Both the position numbers and the translations under genes were made by a program. Below, one piece after another: positions 1 to 5,722 of a stretch of DNA of 8,896 bases. The DNA comes from an uncultured cyanobacterium (GTDB lineage: Bacteria; Cyanobacteriota; Vampirovibrionia; Gastranaerophilales; Gastranaerophilaceae), in the NCBI GenBank assembly GCA_945836835.1, contig CAMAML010000032.1, positions 1-8,896 on the forward strand. The letters run 5' to 3'. Under the pieces are notes generated by a model. The model made no database searches. It saw only the letters and a program-made list of their open reading frames with translations, and had not been told where the DNA came from. How positions within the stretch are numbered: the first letter of the stretch is position 1; each line of letters opens with the position of its first letter.

Positions 1-159
1 AGTGTCTTTAAGTCGTCGGGGTTACCGAGTGCGGATAAGGCGGCATTAGATGCGGTTAAACTCACCGCTCCGTTTAAGCCGTTGCCTGCGGAGTACAAAA
101 ATTCAAGTATTGATATTCAGTTCACGTTCGATTATAACGTATTCGGGGCAGGGTATTAG
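1..159 (+). CDS. TonB-like protein, C-terminal end (5' truncated by window edge)
   Basis: The frame is open from the first base and ends with TAG at 157-159, giving the last 52 residues of a longer protein. The visible tail, with LTAPFKPLPAEY followed by IDIQFTFDYNVFG, has the pattern of the TonB C-terminal domain: a Pro-rich '..F.PLP..' turn, then an alternating hydrophobic strand ending in F.Y.... In that family this domain crosses the periplasm and touches the TonB box of outer-membrane receptors, passing on energy from the ExbB/ExbD motor. The call is strengthened by the genes just downstream on the same strand: exbB starts 47 bases later and two exbD genes follow, the classic composition of a TonB operon. 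The N-terminal anchor and proline-rich spacer lie outside the window, so full length and start cannot be given. A TolA-like protein or another protein with a TonB-C domain is possible. Confidence 0.75.
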   Translation, partial: SVFKSSGLPSADKAALDAVKLTAPFKPLPAEYKNSSIDIQFTFDYNVFGAGY

Positions 160-206
160 TATTTACAAAAAAATGATGTAGCAGAAAATATAAGAGGATT
201 AAAACT

Positions 207-845
207 ATGGAACTTTTATGGAACTCAATTAAAATGGACTGGCCTGTATTGTTGCCTATTCTTGTATGTGCCGTTTTGGTCGTACAGGTTGTATTTCAAA
301 GATGGTCGGTTTACAGCAAAAACAGACGTGACATCAGACTTCTAATTCCGAGAATACAAAAAGAATTGCTTGCAAACAATTTGCAGGGCGTTCAAAATGT
401 CGCAATTCAATGTGGCGGTGTTGTCGGTGAAGTCGTCGAAGAGGCGGCAAGAATTTTCTCGGAACAAAGAGCAGGATTTTCAAGAGCTTTCGACATTTCA
501 ATCGCATTAGCAACGAGAAAATTGGAAAAACATTTGACAATTTTGGGTACAATCGGCGGTGTCGCTCCGTTTTTGGGATTGTTCGGAACGGTTGTGAGAA
601 TTTTGTTCACCTTCCAAGATTTGGCGGCCCAAGGTAACCAGTCGGCGGCTGTCGCAAACGGTATCGCGTCAGCTTTGATCGCTACCGCTTTCGGTTTGAT
701 TGTCGCTATTATCGCCGTAATCTTTTTCAACTCTTTCCAATCCGTTGTTAAGCATTACGAAGACGATTTTCAGCTTATCAAGCTGTTGTTCTTGAACTTT
801 GTTGATGCGGAAGAAACGACTTCTCAATCAACTTCAAATGTGTAA
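207..845 (+). CDS. exbB: ExbB/TolQ/MotA-family proton channel subunit
   Basis: This 212-residue inner-membrane protein is the likely stator/channel of the TonB energising motor. Three membrane segments can be seen: about residues 13-31, 113-135 and 153-175. A cytoplasmic stretch of about 75 residues lies between the first and second, the usual ExbB layout. The second segment carries the family signature GGVAPFLGLFGTV (117-129), and the third carries GIASALIATAFGL (152-164). T128 and T160 match the pore threonines known from E. coli ExbB (T148, T181). The length is slightly below that of E. coli ExbB (244). The ATG at 207 has AGAGGA (193-198) with 8 bases between, so the start is well supported. 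It sits 47 bases after the tonB-like stop and 22 bases before exbD, consistent with co-transcription. TolQ is the alternative, but adjacency to TonB rather than TolA/TolB favours ExbB. Confidence 0.9.
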   Translation: MELLWNSIKMDWPVLLPILVCAVLVVQVVFQRWSVYSKNRRDIRLLIPRIQKELLANNLQGVQNVAIQCGGVVGEVVEEAARIFSEQRAGFSRAFDISIALATRKLEKHLTILGTIGGVAPFLGLFGTVVRILFTFQDLAAQGNQSAAVANGIASALIATAFGLIVAIIAVIFFNSFQSVVKHYEDDFQLIKLLFLNFVDAEETTSQSTSNV

Positions 846-867
846 AATATAAGGGAAACTTAGACAA

Positions 868-1320
868 ATGAGTTCAAAAAATAAACTTTTCACAGAGATA
901 AACATAACGCCGTTGACGGATATTTTCCTTGTGCTGTTGATTATAATGATGGTAATCGCACCAACATTCCAGTCGATGGACAACACGATTGTTGCCCCCG
1001 AAATTAACAGCGGAATTGCGATTGAGCAAAAGAACGCAACCGTTTCAATCAATCGGGAAGGGGTTATGTATCTCAATGGAAAACAGATTAAGCAAGACGA
1101 TTTGGTATCCGAATTGACGACGCTCAAGCCGACGTTGGAAAAGCCCGAATTAGTAGTAAAAGCGGATGAGTCCGTAAAAAGTTCCGAAATTTTAAGGGTA
1201 ATGGACGCGGCACAGGAGGCTGAGTTTAAAAAACTTATCGTTGCCGGAGAACCGTTGTCTAAGAAGGAACAAAAAACTTTAAAAGAAAAAAATACTGACA
1301 AGGTTAAAAAAGGAGCATAG
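868..1320 (+). CDS. exbD: ExbD-family energy transducer, first copy (Lys-rich C-terminal tail)
   Basis: This 150-residue single-pass membrane protein is the proton-motive-force sensing partner of ExbB. It has a short cytoplasmic N-terminus and one membrane helix, about residues 16-32. The helix begins with the diagnostic INITPLTD motif, and D18 corresponds to the essential membrane Asp of ExbD (D25 in E. coli). A periplasmic domain follows, containing LVVKADESV (95-103), the usual late strand of ExbD. Unlike the next gene, it ends in a charged extension of roughly 20-25 residues (SKKEQKTLKEKNTDKVKKGA region, 131-150) that ExbD proteins normally lack. The upstream Shine-Dalgarno is modest: AAGGGA at 851-856, 11 bases from the ATG. 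The next gene starts only 4 bases after this stop, and its strong ribosome-binding site lies inside this gene's last codons, which implies translational coupling. Confidence 0.88.
   Translation: MSSKNKLFTEINITPLTDIFLVLLIIMMVIAPTFQSMDNTIVAPEINSGIAIEQKNATVSINREGVMYLNGKQIKQDDLVSELTTLKPTLEKPELVVKADESVKSSEILRVMDAAQEAEFKKLIVAGEPLSKKEQKTLKEKNTDKVKKGA
1311..1315 (+). promoter_or_regulatory. Ribosome-binding site of second exbD, inside the end of the first
   Basis: AGGAG lies in the last codons of the first exbD, 9 bases before the ATG at 1325. It fixes the start of the second exbD and suggests that the two subunits are translated in a coupled way from one message. Confidence 0.7.
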
Positions 1321-1324
1321 AAAA

Positions 1325-1717
1325 ATGCCTAAGGAAAGAAAAACGTTTAATGAAATTAACATAACTCCGTTGACGGATATTTTTCTTGTGTTGCTGATTA
1401 TAATGATGGTAATTGCTCCTTTGCTTGACCAGCAGGGCTTGAACCTTACAGTTCCCGAGAACGTTTCGGAGGAAACGGTTAAAAACAAGGAAAACAAAAT
1501 TCTGACGGTTGTCGTGACTGCCGACAATCGGTATTATATCGGGGATGAAGAGGTTTCGGTGAGCGAATTGGAAGGGGTTTTGCAGGCTCAGGCAAAGAAT
1601 TATCCCGACGGCATGCTTATCAGAACGGATGGGGACGCAACTCACGGTGCGGTCGTAAAGGTTATGGACTGCGCGAGAAACTCGGGCATAACCGCAATCT
1701 CAATCTCGGAAAGCTGA
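1325..1717 (+). CDS. exbD: ExbD-family energy transducer, second copy
   Basis: This 130-residue protein is a tandem paralogue of the preceding gene and of typical ExbD length. The same INITPLTD motif opens the membrane helix (16-32), with the essential Asp again at residue 18. The periplasmic domain shows LIRTDGDATHGAVVKVMDCARNSG (98-121; quoted here as LIRTDGDATHG plus VVKVMDCARNSG). This is the canonical ExbD pattern in which a strand, a '..v..v.d....aG' helix and a final strand (ITAISIS) end the protein. Residues 10-32 are identical to the first copy, whereas the periplasmic domains have diverged widely. Two ExbD types next to one ExbB could form a mixed motor or could serve different TonB partners; that is inference. 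It is the last gene of the operon, and its stop is only 10 bases from the stop of the convergent gene on the other strand. Confidence 0.88.
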   Translation: MPKERKTFNEINITPLTDIFLVLLIIMMVIAPLLDQQGLNLTVPENVSEETVKNKENKILTVVVTADNRYYIGDEEVSVSELEGVLQAQAKNYPDGMLIRTDGDATHGAVVKVMDCARNSGITAISISES

Positions 1718-1727
1718 TTATTCTCTA

Positions 1728-3656
1728 TTATGCAGGAACGAGTTTGCCTTTAACTCTTCTTTGGGCGTGGCTTACGATACGTCTTTGGGTCGGATGTACA
1801 GCATTTGTCGGTGATTTCTTGAGGTATCCCGCAGCCATGTTACCCGCTTCGGTAAGAGCTTTTCCTGCTTTATCTCCGTTTTTAATCAGATTATCAACAA
1901 AGCTACCGCCGCCTGCCTTCTTGATGGTGCCGTCTTTTAGACCTTGAACCTGTTTTTTAGCGGCTTCCGCGTCAAACTTGAAGTTTTCGGCTTTAAACCC
2001 TTCGGTTTTCATTTGTTCTTGGAACTGAGCTTTATATTGTTGTTTAAATTCTTTTTTGGACAATCCGCCGAGATTTCCGCTTTCTTTAGCCTCTTTTGCA
2101 GCTTCTTTTGCGGCTAATGATGCTGTCGCACTGTCTTTTGCAGCTTGGGTAGATTTATCTATTTCATCGAATGTTTTACTCATTTCTTTGGTTTGTTTAG
2201 CGGCTGCCGCACCCGATTGAATAGCTTGTCCCGCACTGGTTAAAGCACCCGCAATATCACCTTTTGCGGCATAAGTAACTGCTTGAGCCGCTTGAGCAAC
2301 CGTTTGCCCGTATTTACCGACGGTTTGAGTAACTTTGCCGACTTTTTGAACTACTCCGCCTGCATTTATTAATGCTTGACCGGCTGCTGCGGTGTATGGA
2401 ATTGCGGCCATAACTTTTCCAACGGCTTGCATTGCTTTACCGACGATTTCAACGGTTTTACCGACTGTTTCTACTGTTTTGGAAATATCTTCGACTTTCT
2501 TTTCAACTTTTAGAGCTTTATCCGCTGCCGATTGTTGTTTTTCTTCGGCTTTTTGGGTTTTGGTGTAGTATTTACTCTTCATCTTAACCATGGTGTTCAT
2601 CGTGCGAACGGTCTTTTGGTTAGATGTCGTAATCTTGTCCATTTTGACGCCAATACTGTTGTTGGCAGTGATTTTTGCCTCTAATTGCGCACTTAAGGAC
2701 GCAATTTGAGATGCGTTTCCGCTTGAAGATGAACTCGAAGACGAAGTTGTTTGTCTGGAAGATTTAGCCTGCCCCAATGATGTTTTTTTGTTGTTTGCCT
2801 CATCTTCTCCCGCAAGTTTAAGCGAAAAAGCACTCTTAGTCCCCGTACCCGTGCTGTCGGTACTTTGCAAAGATGCGATTTGAGCCTGAATGTTTTGGAT
2901 TTCCTGATTGTTTTGTTCAATTTGTTTACCCAAATCCGCAGATTGGCTCTGACCTTTTTTCAAGTCTTTTTGAGCCTTTTTCATTTGCTTGTCAAGGTTT
3001 TGGGTATCTTTTTTCAAGGCTTTTTTGTCTTTTGTTGCGGTTTTGCTTGCCTTTGCGGACTCTTTGTTAAGCGATTGAGCCTCGCTTGCTTCACTTTTTG
3101 CCTTTTGATTTTGTGAATTAGCTTCATTTGTGGCTTTTTCTCCATCCGCAGCGGATGCTCCCGTTGTTTGTTTTTTATCTTCCGAAGAGTTTTTTGCTCC
3201 TACCGTTTTGTTTTGGCTTTTAAGTTGAGTTCTTCTTTCCTCAAGTTGTTGATCAAGCATTTCCAATTTAATGTTGGTGCCGCCCCGTTGCATTCTTGCT
3301 CTCAAGGCAGCTTGAGCATTTGTTACATCCGCAAGGGTATTTAACTGTTTCGGATTTTCATAGGACTGTGCTCCGGTTGTTGCACCCGAAGATGTTCTTG
3401 CGGAAAGCTGTCTGACGGATGCCGAAACATTCATATTGGTTTGAGTGCTTTTAGCCCCTTGAGACCCGTAAGAGCCTGTCGTTTTAGAGCCGCTTGTTTG
3501 GTTTTGCCCTTTTACTTGAGAAAATATGGAAATATCCATTTTGTTTGTACGAGCTTGAGTAGTGCCGGTTTTTGCGGCACCGCCTTGTTGCTGACGAAGA
3601 AGTTTTATCTTCTCTGCCAGTGACAAGCTATTCAAATTTGTTGAATTAATACTCAT
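1728..3656 (-). CDS. Large Cys/Trp-free coiled-coil, low-complexity protein with 7-residue repeats
   Basis: I do not recognise a characterised family. The protein has 642 residues, contains no Cys or Trp, and is dominated by Ala, Lys, Gln, Ser and Thr. There is no signal peptide. Residues 10-24 (SLSLAEKIKLLRQQQ) form a short helix, and 25-100 is Ser/Thr/Gly/Gln-rich and probably disordered. Residues 115-150 and 180-262 are charged coiled-coil stretches (for example KQMKKAQKDLKK and IEQNNQEIQNIQAQI). An eight-serine run sits at 305-312. Residues 391-455 carry a 7-residue repeat ending VGK (TVETVGK, TVEIVGK, AMQAVGK, VTQTVGK), interrupted by an Ala/Gly-rich apolar part (415-435). The rest to about 520 is Ala-rich and amphipathic, and the C-terminus is basic. 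This architecture resembles secreted translocator, tape-measure or structural coiled-coil proteins, without proving any of them. The ATG at 3656 has only a weak AGAG upstream. It is alone on its strand, convergent with exbD and divergent from the glutaredoxin operon. Confidence 0.8.
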   Translation of the reverse strand: MSINSTNLNSLSLAEKIKLLRQQQGGAAKTGTTQARTNKMDISIFSQVKGQNQTSGSKTTGSYGSQGAKSTQTNMNVSASVRQLSARTSSGATTGAQSYENPKQLNTLADVTNAQAALRARMQRGGTNIKLEMLDQQLEERRTQLKSQNKTVGAKNSSEDKKQTTGASAADGEKATNEANSQNQKAKSEASEAQSLNKESAKASKTATKDKKALKKDTQNLDKQMKKAQKDLKKGQSQSADLGKQIEQNNQEIQNIQAQIASLQSTDSTGTGTKSAFSLKLAGEDEANNKKTSLGQAKSSRQTTSSSSSSSSGNASQIASLSAQLEAKITANNSIGVKMDKITTSNQKTVRTMNTMVKMKSKYYTKTQKAEEKQQSAADKALKVEKKVEDISKTVETVGKTVEIVGKAMQAVGKVMAAIPYTAAAGQALINAGGVVQKVGKVTQTVGKYGQTVAQAAQAVTYAAKGDIAGALTSAGQAIQSGAAAAKQTKEMSKTFDEIDKSTQAAKDSATASLAAKEAAKEAKESGNLGGLSKKEFKQQYKAQFQEQMKTEGFKAENFKFDAEAAKKQVQGLKDGTIKKAGGGSFVDNLIKNGDKAGKALTEAGNMAAGYLKKSPTNAVHPTQRRIVSHAQRRVKGKLVPA

Positions 3657-3723
3657 AATAAAGCTCTGCTTTCTCTCTTAAATATATAAAGTTTTGGAAT
3701 TTCACCCGATTTCAAGGGGTTTG

Positions 3724-3740
3724 AGAATTGTTACAATTCT
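3724..3740. promoter_or_regulatory. Perfect 8-1-8 palindrome, putative operator in divergent intergenic region
   Basis: AGAATTGT-T-ACAATTCT is a perfect palindrome of 17 bases. It lies 67 bases upstream of the large coiled-coil gene (minus strand) and 81 bases upstream of the glutaredoxin start (plus strand). Size and symmetry fit a dimeric helix-turn-helix or Fur/PerR-class repressor, but it does not match a box I can name. It overlaps a weak plus-strand promoter candidate (TTACAA 3732-3737, 17 bases, AATAAT 3755-3760), where a bound protein would block initiation. A TTGAAA on the minus strand (3715-3710) may belong to the divergent promoter. Confidence 0.4.
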
Positions 3741-3810
3741 TAATCCTTTTTGAAAATAATCTCTCGGGGGATGTTAAACAAAAATGTTGAAGGTAGGATT
3801 TACGACAGAA

Positions 3811-3815
3811 AGGAG
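3811..3815 (+). promoter_or_regulatory. Ribosome-binding site fixing the glutaredoxin start
   Basis: AGGAG with 6 bases before the ATG at 3822. It supports this start over the longer in-frame alternatives at 3750 (TTG) and 3771 (ATG), neither of which has a properly spaced site. Confidence 0.75.
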
Positions 3816-3821
3816 AAAAAT

Positions 3822-4055
3822 ATGTTAGAGCTTTATTATTCCGAAACCTGTCCTTTTTGCCAAAAGGTTATAAAATTTTTCCGTGAAAATAACGTGGAAT
3901 TTGTCCCGAAAGAAGTTTTGGACAAAAAAAATTACAACGAGCTTATGGAGTTGGGCAAACTTGCGCAAGTTCCGTTTCTTCACGATACAGAACGGGACGG
4001 GCGAATTTATGAATCCGATGATATAATTGGTTACGTCAAAAACTTGTTAATATAA
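3822..4055 (+). CDS. Glutaredoxin-like thiol-redox protein (CPFC)
   Basis: This 77-residue cytoplasmic protein with a thioredoxin fold probably reduces disulfides or transfers thiol redox equivalents. The first strand (LELYYS, 2-7) leads into the active-site motif C10-P-F-C13 at the start of helix 1. V50-P51 is the conserved cis-proline site, and ESDDI (64-68) matches the glutathione-contact motif of glutaredoxins. The length is typical of minimal glutaredoxins (about 75-85). The start at 3822 is chosen for its strong Shine-Dalgarno site and because the first strand begins immediately; a longer frame adds 24 unlikely residues. The next gene starts 13 bases after the stop, so the two form an operon, and this protein is a plausible electron donor or regulator of the Hcp-like partner (inference). 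NrdH-like or GST-N-terminal-like redoxins are the nearest alternatives. Confidence 0.85.
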   Translation: MLELYYSETCPFCQKVIKFFRENNVEFVPKEVLDKKNYNELMELGKLAQVPFLHDTERDGRIYESDDIIGYVKNLLI

Positions 4056-4068
4056 GGAAATTTTTGTT

Positions 4069-5661
4069 ATGTATAACTTTTTTTCGGAAAACTTTGAATA
4101 CGATGAATGTACCGCACACGGGGCTTGCTCCGTACCTCCGGGGATTTCGGCACTGCACGAGATAATCCTCATAACGCTTCGGCAGACGGCATTTTATATT
4201 CTGAAACTAAAAAAACTTTCGACCGATACCGCCAAATTTGAGAACGGGATTATCGATACTTTTGCAAATATTGTTTCCACGACTGACTACAGCGATGAAC
4301 AGCTTTTGGCGTTGTTTACAAACGCCTACGGTAAATTGCTCGCTATTCGGGAGTTGTATAGAAAAGTCCATAAAGAACACGGACTTACCGTTACGGACAT
4401 TAAAGATTTTCTTAAAATTACCCCGAATATGAATTTGTCCCAAATTATTTCTCTTGGCGAAAAATTTTTCCTCGAAAAGTACAGAACAAACACCAAAAGT
4501 CAAAAAAATTACACGGACGTAATCGTTTTTCTCATAAAGAGTTTGAGTGCAAACCTCTCAACGATAATGAGCTACGCACCGGCTCCTCGGGAAGCTGTCG
4601 AAACCCTTATCGCCACCCTTAATTTCTTAAACAAAAAAACAACTTCCGCAACAAGATACAAAGCCCAAATAAAACTTCTGACAGAAGTCGACAAACAACT
4701 TATCGAAGAAATTTCCGAAATTCAAACGAGAGAGTACGGAAAACTTCGGGAGGTAAAAGTTTCAAAATCAACCGAAAAGGGAAAAGCCATTCTCGTTTCG
4801 GGAGCAAACATAAAAGATTTGAAAAACCTTCTAGACTTTATCGGGGATGAAAAACTTGACGTCTACACTCACGACGACCTCCTAATCGCACACGCATTCA
4901 CTCACTTTGAAAAGTACACCAACCTAAAAGGTCAATACGGAACCTGCAGCGACAACTGTGTTTTCGATTTTGCAACCTTCCCCGGTGCAATTCTTTTGAG
5001 TAAAAATTCAAACGTCAATACGGAGTATCTTTACCGAGGGCGACTTTTCACCACGTCCGAAATCTTGCCCAAAGGGGTTATTGCGGTCAAGGATAACGAT
5101 TTTTCCGAACTCATAAATTCCGCAAAGTCCGCCAAAGGCTTTGCAAAAGGGCAGGAACGGGATGCCGTCCTTGTCGGGACGGATGAAAATGAGCTTGATA
5201 AACGGCTTGAAGAAATTAGCGAAAACTTCAATTCTCACAAAATCAGTAAAATTGTAGTCCTCGGGCTTGTAGGTAAGGCAAAAACTCAATACGAATACTT
5301 TGAAAAACTCGTAAAACTCCTTCCCGCAGACGTATGCGTCCTGAGTTTTTCTTACAACAAACGGAGAGAAAATTTTTTGCACATAAATTTAGCCAACAAC
5401 CGTCCGCTTTTATACAGCGTACTCTATAAGCTCTTTAAAACCCTACCGCCTGCAAATCCTCGTATAGCGTTCTTTTTCGGGCGGTGTGACGTCAGTTCCA
5501 TTTCAAACATGATTTATATGAAGGAAATCGGTGTAAAAAACCTTTTCCTCACAAACTGTTCCCCGAACGTTATTAACCCGATAATCCAAAACTTTCTTGA
5601 AACAAACTACAACATTAAGCCGACCTCAACCCCCGAAAAAGACATCAAAAAATTCCTGTAA
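4069..5661 (+). CDS. Hybrid-cluster-protein (Hcp/prismane) family homologue lacking the hybrid-cluster ligands
   Basis: This 530-residue protein resembles Hcp (about 540-550 residues) in its spine. An N-terminal Cys pair is followed by a helical domain. Then come GANIKDLKNLL (245-255), VYTHDDLLIAHAF (265-277), KYTNLKGQYG (282-291), FATFPGAILL (301-310), YRGRLFTTSEI (322-332) and KGVIAV (335-340). Near the end is IGVKNLFLTNCSPNVI (487-502). By remembered alignment to E. coli Hcp, ligands H249, E273, C317, C405, C433, C458 and E492 correspond here to A246, D270, S314, V401 or a neighbour, Y429, a gap, and a non-Glu near C473. The first Cys pair of the N-terminal iron-sulfur site is missing (MYNFFS...), while the second is kept as C14-x5-C20. 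A new C293-x3-C297 pair is present. It is therefore unlikely to be a hydroxylamine or NO reductase. It follows the glutaredoxin gene by 13 bases, with AAGGA upstream, and ends at a strong terminator. Confidence 0.72.
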   Translation: MYNFFSENFEYDECTAHGACSVPPGISALHEIILITLRQTAFYILKLKKLSTDTAKFENGIIDTFANIVSTTDYSDEQLLALFTNAYGKLLAIRELYRKVHKEHGLTVTDIKDFLKITPNMNLSQIISLGEKFFLEKYRTNTKSQKNYTDVIVFLIKSLSANLSTIMSYAPAPREAVETLIATLNFLNKKTTSATRYKAQIKLLTEVDKQLIEEISEIQTREYGKLREVKVSKSTEKGKAILVSGANIKDLKNLLDFIGDEKLDVYTHDDLLIAHAFTHFEKYTNLKGQYGTCSDNCVFDFATFPGAILLSKNSNVNTEYLYRGRLFTTSEILPKGVIAVKDNDFSELINSAKSAKGFAKGQERDAVLVGTDENELDKRLEEISENFNSHKISKIVVLGLVGKAKTQYEYFEKLVKLLPADVCVLSFSYNKRRENFLHINLANNRPLLYSVLYKLFKTLPPANPRIAFFFGRCDVSSISNMIYMKEIGVKNLFLTNCSPNVINPIIQNFLETNYNIKPTSTPEKDIKKFL

Positions 5662-5675
5662 CGACCAAAAAAGAA

Positions 5676-5698
5676 AGAGGGCTGAAACTTAGCCCTCT
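5676..5698. terminator. Bidirectional intrinsic terminator
   Basis: An 8-bp perfect stem, AGAGGGCT (5676-5683) with AGCCCTCT (5691-5698), encloses a 7-base loop. On the plus strand it is followed by AT then T5701-5705, ending the glutaredoxin/Hcp-like operon 14 bases after its stop. On the minus strand it is followed by TTTCTTTTTT (complement of 5666-5675), ending the protease message. It is well placed between two convergent genes. Confidence 0.85.
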
Positions 5699-5722
5699 AT
5701 TTTTTCCATACTCTATGTTAAT

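Noticed and set aside
2693..3116. Open frames on both strands within the 642-residue gene
   Set aside because: Shadows of a Lys/Gln/Ser-rich coding sequence; no starts with ribosome-binding sites and no protein-like motifs.
3750..3821. N-terminal extension of the glutaredoxin from TTG (3750) or ATG (3771)
   Set aside because: No spaced ribosome-binding site, residues unlike the family, and a strong AGGAG precedes the ATG at 3822.
4069..5661. Calling this a functional hydroxylamine reductase (hcp)
   Set aside because: The residues that hold the catalytic hybrid cluster appear to be replaced, so the enzyme name would mislead.
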